Positions 56,599 to 64,000 of a stretch of 64,000 nucleotides of DNA are shown piece by piece; within the stretch, counting starts at the first letter, position 1, and the number at the start of each line of letters is the position of its first letter. The notes under the pieces are model-generated. The model searched no databases. It was not told the origin of the DNA and was given only the letters and a program-made list of their open reading frames with translations. Location of the stretch: contig CM065882.1 of the NCBI GenBank assembly GCA_033439255.1, forward strand, positions 3,224,001 to 3,288,000, in the 5' to 3' direction. This stretch comes from Hericium rajendrae. Its lineage: Eukaryota; Basidiomycota; Agaricomycetes; Russulales; Hericiaceae. Both the position numbers and the translations under genes were made by a program.

Positions 56599-57006
56599 GA
56601 TGGGAAATGAACGAGGGAAGGGGGAGGTTGCAAGGCAGTGAGAGCGGCGGGCGGAGAGCCTTTTGGAGGAACTCGTCGGGCGTTGTGCAGCAGCGGTACC
56701 GTTCCGGTCCCTGGATAAGATAAGGAACGCGTCGACGCGTGATGACCTCATGATCCCCTCGTGTTTACGCGCTTCCTCAACCTTTTCTCTCTGCTGCGCA
56801 CTCAGCCAGAGCGTTTCTGCAACCATGATCCTCAATCTCATACGTGCAGGATATGGTAACACGACACTGGGACTAGCTAGCTCGTCAAATGCTTGGAGAT
56901 AATCGATAAGGGCTGGTGTCGAGTCACTCTTCGGAACCAATTTCTCTCGCTGGCAACGTGTTATCGGTGCGGTCAGGGCGGACATGCATGTCCAAGTGGA
57001 CAGCAC
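56599..57006 (-). other. In-frame open extension upstream of the MFS gene
   Basis: The MFS frame stays open for another 136 codons and reads like a real peptide: REKLVPKSDSTPALIDYLQ, AFDELASPSVVLPYPARMRL, RIMVAETLWLSAQQREKVEE. An ATG in that frame lies at 56985. It may be a longer first exon, a separate short gene or chance; the CT-rich leader just before 56598 favours a start there. Confidence 0.35.
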
Positions 57007-57195
57007 TCTCTCATGTATGATGCACGTTGTTCAAAGCTCTCCAGAAAGATGCAGTCCTTGGAGTAGGTTCACGCAAGACATGAGGTTTGAACATGTATGT
57101 CAGCGACTTCGACACCACGGCCTGACCTTGAGACATCGTTCCATGATATATTATGATATAGTGATACACTAGTGATATGACGAAAATAACAGAGC

Positions 57196-59216
57196 TCAGG
57201 TTGTCTTGCAGATGATTTCGTCGTCCCAGCCCTCAGAATTAACACCATGTCGTATGATCAGCAAGTCGTTGGGGTCAATGGCCTTCTTGATAGCCCTCAG
57301 CCGAGGGTAATTGCTGGCCCATTGTGCCTCCTGCCAATCCTCCAGCAAGATATCCGGCTGAAATGCACCGATCAGTGAGCACAAGAGCGACAAATCGAAG
57401 AGACCTGATGCGCACTTCATTAATGTACTGCCCACCAGTCGGCGGTGGCGCGAGATCCCTGATCGGCTGGATCTGCGCATGCACGCTTTGGATGGCGGCT
57501 TGTACGTCCGCTGCGGTACTCGACTGGTCAAAATTAGCCGCGAGCGTCATATCCGATACCGTGTTCCGCCACGCGGGCGTTATCGACGTCGCATTCACAG
57601 ACACGTTGCCCACGACACCGCCTGCATCGAGGCTACGGGCGACATTCGATCAGCATGGTGCAGAGCAGACAAACAACAAAAATGCGCCTACAAAGGCAGC
57701 CCCAGTCCAATCTGCGTCAAAATGCCGGCGAGCGTCGCCGCGTTTTCAGGCGCAGTCAGCTCGCGCGGCATCAGCCACGATGCCTGCACTGAGTACAGCA
57801 TCTGCCCCGCAAAATTCAGGCCGAAGCCGCGCGACGGGTCCACGAGGTTGTTGTAGAAGAACTCATACCACGACGCGTACTCTACGGACATCGCCAGCGA
57901 GACGTTTACGCCGGGAATCTGCCGCGACGCGTCGAAGAACGCCTGCATCGTCGTGTTCGCCGCCGGGCTGGCGGGCGTGCTGGGCGTCACCATCGTCAGG
58001 AACAGCGAGCCGTTGGAGAACGGCCACGGGCCGGACCATCCGGCGTCTGCGACCGCGTTGTGCATGCCGATCCATGTCTCGAGGAGCTGCTGGTATGATG
58101 AGCTTGAATTGGCTGTCGCCGTGTAGAATGCAGCCGTGAATGAAAGGGCGGGATGTGTCCTGTACGTGATGGACGTCACAATTCCGAAGCTTGGGGCGCC
58201 CCCGCCGCGCAACGCCCAGAAGAGATCGGCGTGCTGGTAGCTGTTCGCAGTAACGTGAGATGCATTTGGAAGGACGACTGTGTACTGAAGAGTGTTGTCA
58301 ACACCTGTCCAAAAACAAGTCAGATGAGTTAATGGCGGATGACAAGACTCGTGGAACTACCTAGACCGTAGTGGGAAGACATGACACTGTGCCCGGCGCC
58401 CGTAGGCCATCCGCCTGCGGCGCCGACTGAGCGACTGAAACCGCCGACAATTGTATGATTCTGATCATTAACGAGTCGATAGACGTCGCCCCACAACATC
58501 CCAGAGCCGATGGTTACAGCTTGCAAAGATCATCAGTACAACGCCCATGTTCATCGTGTGGAAGGATTACCTGACTGTCCCGGGGTAGAGTGGGGCGCGC
58601 CTGCGGGAACGAAGTTTTCCGAAAAGTTGGCACCTTGCAGACCGCCCGTGAAAAGCTCGACCGCGCCGACACCGAACGCGCGTCCCATAAAATCATGTCT
58701 GAACAAGACTCAGCATACCTTTGACGTATGTCAAGAGTCAAAGCATGCCTACCCAGTATTCTTCACCACGAGCCGCAAGTTATGCTGACCCGCGAACCGC
58801 ACGGTAGACTGGACGTCCTCAACCGTAGTGGCATTGATGGAATACGTCGGCACACGACCCTGGAAGCACGTTGCATTCGGTGCCACGTCGAATCCGCACC
58901 CCTGGATGCTAGTATTCGTGAGCACGGACTCAAAGTTGGTGTACTGCAGCGCATTGCTGGACGTGGCCAGAAAGTCGTCGTCCAGGTGCCCCGTCGTGGC
59001 CGCCGCGCACGCAGATGGACTGTAGTCTGGCGAGGTCGGGTAGCACGGCGATGCGAGCGGCCGCTGGTTGGATATGAGAGGCTGGCTGAGGGACCTTGCG
59101 AAGGTGTTCCACTGCGACTGCGACGGGAAGCAGGGATCCGTCGATAGGCATCTGCACTTCCGCGACGCTGAGACGACCGAGGCAAGGGCCAGGCCGAGGA
59201 GACTGTAGCTGAGCAT
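57196..59216 (-). CDS. Secreted FAD-dependent oxidoreductase (FAD_binding_4/BBE type)
   Basis: The protein starts with a signal peptide, MLSYSLLGLALASVVSASRK, followed by a Cys-rich stretch. The PCMH-type FAD domain includes DVQSTVRFAGQHNLRLVVKN and, across an intron, TGHDFMGRAFGVGAVEL, where the His of GHD is the expected covalent 8-alpha-FAD attachment. It continues AVTIGSGMLWGDVYRLVNDQ, GGFSRSVGAAGGWPTGAGHS and GLG-VDNTLQYTVVLPNASH, then HADLFWALRGGGAPSFGIVT. The C-terminal half holds the substrate domain, and the BBE motif-like end is NYPRLRAIKKAIDPNDLLII-RHG. No Cys is present in the GGWPTGAGHS block that carries the second FAD link in bicovalent enzymes, so a monocovalent flavin is predicted. 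Such enzymes oxidise carbohydrates, alcohols or secondary metabolites with O2. About eight exons. The last exon ends at 57196. Confidence 0.9.
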
Positions 59217-60427
59217 CGAGAACGGAGCGAGTGCAGTCGGTACCAGAGCTCAGGAGGGGTTTTATACGACGTTCACAAAATGTGAAACAGCTTTCGACAT
59301 CCTCAGATCTTAGAAGAGAGCAATAGAGTTGCCAGAAGATTGACGGTTGCAAATCAGTCGGACGCAGACTTAGCGAGATCTCAGCGTCTGTTTCGCGCCC
59401 ATCCTGAGTAAGGTTGCGAGCGTGCCTCGACCTAATATGCCGCAATTGAAGTGATGATTGAATGGCCGGCAGGTACTGCATTGCGATTGGCATTGAGATG
59501 GCTGGAAGAGGGTGTGATCCTGTGTAGGTGGTGGTGGCTTGCCAAGCGATCATGGCGAATGGACTTCGGCCTGATGATTGTCAGGTCTGTCAACGTCACA
59601 CGAAGTTGGAAGCAGCATGGAGGCGATGCGGAGCGCCAGAGGTTCTCGTGAGCTCGTAAGACGCCTGTAATTTGATCTCGCCAAATTGAGGTATTTCTGC
59701 TTGCAGTTATAGACTTCCAAGGGGATGTGTACTGGAGACCATGCAACCATTCATACAGCAATGATGGGCCGCAATATCGCATATGCCGGGCCTGGAAAGG
59801 GGAGAAGAGTCGCAGCACGCGGAATTATTATAGACTCAGGATGACGGATGACGGACTGGCCATCCTCTCCCAAGATGGATGTCCAAGTGCCGCAAAAGCT
59901 CTGCGAGACCTAGCCAGGTGAAACCGACTGCGTCGGACGTCCCACTATTCGAAACATCAGGCCGCTATCTCCGGCCGCCTCTATTAGTGTATTTCGTCAA
60001 CCAAAAAGACCTATATGCATGCTTCGGGCTATCATTGCGTGAGCAGAGCTGAAGTCGCATCGTGAACTCCTTTGGTCGACTCAGTGCATAGCCACTTACC
60101 TCAAAACCATGGATGGATTTGCAATCTTCACGATATCCTCTTCAGAACGTTGAAATTGCTATCGACGAAGAAGCGGTCAGAGGACAATCATCACGACAGC
60201 TTGAAGCAAGAGGCAGAACGAAGGCAAGACGGAGGCAGAACCGTAACAAGAACGTTGCTCGGCAGATGCCGAAGTGTGCCGAGGCGTCGGCGGCTAGATA
60301 CTAGCAGTCCCAAATACCTCTTCCTCCCAGGTTCTGCCTGATACCCGCAGTCTCTTTCGCTCTTTTATTGACGACATTCACGGCATCGACGGCCATTCTC
60401 TCTGTACAACCAAACACGCAGGGAGAT
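59217..60427. other. Long divergent intergenic region
   Basis: The region holds promoters of the FAD oxidoreductase (leftward) and the coiled-coil gene (rightward). Open frames of up to about 207 codons on the minus strand at 58.9-59.5 kb overlap the end of the FAD gene in another frame and are shadows. No gene seen from 59,400 to 60,400. Confidence 0.5.
59260..59266 (-). promoter_or_regulatory. TATA box of the FAD oxidoreductase gene
   Basis: On the minus strand it reads TATAAAA, 44-50 bp before the start codon at 59216, a typical placement. Confidence 0.55.
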
Positions 60428-63400
60428 ATGGCCCAGACTAGTACTTCGATCCAGGCCATTGCTGACCGGCCTGACATTCACAAGTGCTGCCGCTCGCTCG
60501 AAGCTGTAGTCAATCTGCTCAATGACTATACGGAAGCAGCGAGGGCAGTGGTGACGCTGCAGAAGAAACTGGCAAAGGCTCTTAGAGAAGCTGCTGGGTT
60601 GAAAGCTACGGGCGACATTCCAGGTGCGCTCCGTTCTTTAGTTCTTCAGGTTACGCTTCCCGTGCTCGCGCAGTTCGCGTCGACTGTTGGCTTGACAACC
60701 ATTCTGTATTCTATACTCATAATGTGATTTTGGTTCAGGGAACACGTTCAGTGTAAGCGCGGGGTTGTTTGAGGTGCTTTCGGACGTCGACGGCAAGTTC
60801 GCGAAGCTGGTGGACAAGGAATGCGATGCTGTGAGCGGTGAGGTGCGAAAGTGGTTCAAGAAACTCGCTGTATGTGCCTCGCTCCATTCAGTGGATCGGG
60901 TCTTGAAACCCGTCCCCTTTGCTTTTACTTCGGGCTGCAGAAGGAAGAGAAGGCGCACGATGACAAGATAAACGCTGCGAACGCTAAAATCAAGCAGGCT
61001 GGTGCGCTCTGCTGACGAATGCATGATCCTTCATATGTTCATAGGGAGGCTCTATCATCTTCTGTGTAGGTCAAAATTATGAGAAGAAGGCGAAGAAAAC
61101 TGCGTACGATGCGGCGGATGAACATGCGCGTTATATCGCACTGCTTTCGTCTCTAGGTCCAGAGGTACAACAAGAAAAATAGTCAGTGTTGCAGAAATTG
61201 CATTCGATCTTCAACTCAGTCGGGTACTAATTATCCGTGCCTTCAGCAACCACGCTCTCAGCATCTCTCAACGCAATACCTCCATCACATACACTGTGGC
61301 TGGCACTCTCGCCCGTGTCGCAGACGCCGAATGGCTCCGCGTGAGTGAGAACGTGCGTCGCTTTGCCCCATTGATCGGTCAGGTGGGCGAATGGCGCGCA
61401 TTATGTGAGGGTGGTTGGACCGGCAGCATACCCGCAAATCTACCAGACGTGGATGCCCAGAATAATGGACATATGCTGTTACCGGGGCAAGTGCAGCAGC
61501 TACTTCAGAATGGCGAAGGTCGTCCAGCTGCAGATGGAGGATATGCAGCAGAGGCACCCTCTCATCGGAATCAAGGTACAGACAGGCTTGAATGCATACA
61601 TTTCATTTCGTACGAGTACCCTAACTGACTTTGATGATGTCTTGACGTCAGATCGTCGACCATCTCCTGTGCCTCTTTATAATACGCCGCCGCAGGGTGT
61701 CGGGCAAGAAGCCGCAACTGATTCTGCGATGAGTAATCCCGATGACGCTGTTCAGTCCGATGTGCCTCCCAGTGGTACCGATACGCTCGCACGTCCGGAG
61801 GCCCGTCCAGCAAGCCGTTCTGGTGATCGCAACCGTGAGCCTCAATCAATCTCAACCTCCCTTGCGTCATTTCCCTCCCCGCCCACGCACTTCCCCATCC
61901 CGCCTGTCTCCGCCAGCAGTAGCAAGCCCGGCACGCCCGTCACTGAATCACCTCTCACCTTGAACCGAGATTTAGCGCCCCTGCGTGACGCGAAGGGCCA
62001 ACGCGCGTCTGGCTCCAGTTCCGATGCATCGCATTCATCGCCTGGCTCGAGCGGCATCGCTCCGGCGCCAGCCCTTTCCAAAGTGGATGAAGCACCTGAT
62101 CAAGAACGCTCGATGCCCCCTGGGCCTAGGAATGAGGCTGTTCTCGACACCCCGGCTTTGACAGATGGGTCAACGTCGCCGCCGACGCCACGCGCGGAGA
62201 CGCCCGTGACACCACCTGCTTCAGGGGCTTATGCGTTCCCCACTCGTTCGGATGGAAAAGGCAAGCAAAGGGCGGGATTGGGTATTAACACTATTGTGGC
62301 TGAGCGCGCAGACGAGGGACAGCGAGAACCGGCCTCTGGGTCATCGCAGCCGAGCTCTTATCTCCCTCCACCAATTTCAACTAGCGCATCCACGTCGAAT
62401 TCACGCTCCAGCTCTTATAATGCCAGTGGTGGCGGAGCGTTTAAGAAGGGGGATCACCTTGAGGAACGTGAGTTCGGCGTTGATAGAAATAGCGCGCAGC
62501 AGGACCAGGATCGAACGAGGAGCTTGGATGGTAGGCAAAGCAAGGGGGACAGAGTCGAACGGTCAGACACAATGCGCAGTACGACTAGTGGGACTGGAAG
62601 CATCGTCGCTCAAATGCGGCACAAGTATTCGTATAGCGTAAGTACCAGGATGGTTGTCACACTACGCGTGGGTCTTGACAACAGCTTTAGACAGGTCCGG
62701 CCTCCGTGCCACCGCGCGACGTCCCGCGATTACCACTTAGTGTCTCTCACCTCGCGAACAAGTATCAGTCGGTTGCCAGTCCTGTGGAGGCGTCGTTCTC
62801 GTTACCGACACCTGCTGCGCGGGGCAGACAGCAAACATCACCTGGAGACCCACGACGATCGTACGAAGTAGACAACGCTCCATCTCGCGTCCTTCCAACA
62901 CCGCCAACCGCTATGGACGATTACTCCCGCCGGAGGCAGCGTATCGAAGAGCTGGAAGAGCTCGAGCGGCGCGAGCAGGAACTAGAGCTTCGTGCCCGTG
63001 AGCGCGGCCTCGAGATCCGTGCCCGCGAGCGGGAGCGCGTCGAGACCCTACGAGGCCGCGCTGGCGACGGATACTCTAGTGATACGTCGCGCTCGACTCA
63101 GCCTCGCCCATACGCGCAGGCATACCCTCTCAGTCAAAGTCCCCAGCCGCGCTTCGAGCAGCCGCCATCGCTGGCTTCGCGGCATTCATATAGTACCACT
63201 AGTCTTCCGCAGGCGCAGCCGCTTGCATCGCCCGCGTCGCGCCGATTCCCTCCGGAGCCTCCGTCAGCGCCGCAAACGCCACAACCGCATCCGCCCTCGT
63301 GCACCTGTCCTGCATGCACCGTCGCGCGCTATACCGCCGAGCCCGTCGCTGTCACTCCTGCTGGCAATGCACTGCGCCCACCCGAGAAGAAGGCCGGATG

Positions 63401-63581
63401 GCGTCGACGGCTGAGCATGCCTGTCATTGCATTCGCGAACGGCGATGCGAAGAAGAAGGACAACAATGCGGGCATGTATGCTGCAGGGATGGGCATCGCC
63501 GGTGGAAAGGGCCTGGTCGGAGGTGGCCTGGAGCGGCTAGTGGAGGCGAACAGGAGTGCGGTGAGTTTTGGGCGGCGATAA
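60428..63581 (+). CDS. Coiled-coil/BAR-like scaffold protein with long disordered C-terminus
   Basis: The start at 60428 gives MAQTSTSIQAIADRPDIHKC; the upstream TTG frame is ignored. The N-terminal 250 residues are almost entirely helical: KLAKALREAAGLKATGDIPG, LFEVLSDVDGKFAKLVDKE, SGEVRKWFKKLAKEEKAHDD, AKKTAYDAADEHARYIALL, TSITYTVAGTLARVADAEWL. This looks like a BAR/I-BAR-type membrane-curvature module. Splices there occur at several short introns. Another lies at 61576-61651, where phase joins S-H-R-N-Q to D-R-R-P-S-P, and the next at 62638-62690 joins YSYS to TGPASVPPRDVP. The middle is Ser/Pro-rich and disordered, then an extremely charged coil (RRQRIEELEELERREQELEL, then RARERGLEIRARERERVETL). 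The C-terminus has CTCPACTVARY (a C-X-C-X2-C cluster), KKAGWRRRLSMPVIAFANGD and a Gly/Ala-rich tail ending ANRSAVSFGRR. The specific BAR subfamily is not established. Confidence 0.72.
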
Positions 63582-64000
63582 GACGTAGCGTGTCTGCATC
63601 TGCGTCTCGGTTTGTACATTTTTCTGGATACCCTGTCTGATACGCGAAGGTTCGAGTTCAGGGGAGGACTCTGGAGTGGCTGGTTGCGATTACCCGTTGT
63701 GCGTGATACCTTATTTAACTGTGTTCTGTTTCTGCCGTTGCATTGCTGTGCCTTTTTTTCAGACTTGTCACTTGTATTTCTATTTGATTACGAATGAGAC
63801 ACGACTGTCACGACTCCTTTCGTATCTTTCGATTGACAAGCAGTCTCTAGGATGATATCATCGGGGTCGTGCATTAGTCCGTTCATGGACGCCTGTCAAT
63901 TATATCTACTTCGCCTCGTCGACGCGTCTGTCCCACCTCATCCCCGCTTTCTGCTCCCTACCCCCATCTAATAATATGCCATACGCTACTCGTCCAATCT
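63582..64000. other. Right-edge intergenic sequence
   Basis: It lies downstream of the coiled-coil gene, with T-rich 3' UTR-like sequence and no supported gene before the window ends. Confidence 0.5.

Noticed and set aside
61405-61575. Alternative frame reading YPQIYQTWMPRIMDICCYRG in the coiled-coil gene
   Set aside because: Phase at the intron 61576-61651 supports the other frame (...SHRNQ to DRRPSP), so this segment is a shadow.

Overview
The window is nuclear DNA from a filamentous basidiomycete, most likely a plant-litter- or wood-degrading agaricomycete. The evidence is gene density (about 22 protein genes in 64 kb on both strands), many short GT..AG introns (about 45-85 nt), and gene content: a CBM1-tethered GH5 endoglucanase, a GH79-type glycosidase, a secreted FAD-dependent oxidoreductase, an OPT transporter, a type I metacaspase and a Tad-type LINE. 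No tRNA, rRNA or CRISPR was recognised. Nearly all genes are multi-exon, so the start and end given are those of the coding span; individual splice sites are quoted only where I could follow frame and phase.

Layout. 0.8-2.05 kb: a long Mim1/TOM13-like outer-mitochondrial-membrane protein with a His-rich insert. 2.36-7.61 kb: two tandem same-strand genes for cytochrome b5-acyl-CoA dehydrogenase fusions, a clear local duplication. 8.2-9.5 kb: an intracellular Cys-rich LysM protein. 9.75-11.6 kb: CTU2/NCS2 (tRNA U34 thiolation). 11.86-17.95 kb: an apparently complete Tad-like LINE flanked by a perfect 13-bp target-site duplication, inserted between CTU2 and the divergent GH79 gene (18.36-20.43 kb). 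20.5-23.0 kb: a zinc-ribbon-like unknown. 23.8-25.5 kb: a class-V PLP enzyme. 25.9-26.7 kb: an AIG2/GGCT-like cyclotransferase. 27.0-28.7 kb: a Ppn2-like membrane-anchored phosphoesterase. 29.0-31.5 kb: metacaspase. 33.05-33.93 kb: Hsp20-type protein. 34.3-35.8 kb: a basic nuclear-looking unknown. 36.1-38.9 kb: methionyl-tRNA synthetase with a WHEP-like tail, divergent from an OPT transporter (39.1-41.9 kb) with a Cys-rich C-terminus. 42.2-43.3 kb: a SARAF homologue. 43.95-45.9 kb: CBM1-GH5 endoglucanase. 47.7-50.3 kb: hexose transporter. 50.6-53.4 kb: BTB/POZ protein with an acidic N-terminus. 53.8-56.6 kb: MFS efflux-type transporter. 57.2-59.2 kb: secreted FAD/BBE oxidoreductase. 60.4-63.6 kb: a coiled-coil (BAR-like) scaffold protein.

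There is no obvious biosynthetic cluster or defence system. Functionally the window mixes housekeeping genes (CTU2 and MetRS both act in tRNA function; Mim1; SARAF; metacaspase) with plant-biomass utilisation genes (GH79, GH5, hexose transporter, FAD oxidoreductase, OPT). The GH5 gene and the hexose transporter are neighbours on the same strand, which fits cellulose use but may be chance. The most informative anomalies are the fresh-looking LINE insertion in a divergent promoter, the divergent heme motif in one of the duplicated b5-ACADs, the oversized His-rich Mim1 protein, and two long in-frame open extensions upstream of apparent start codons (BTB and MFS genes).
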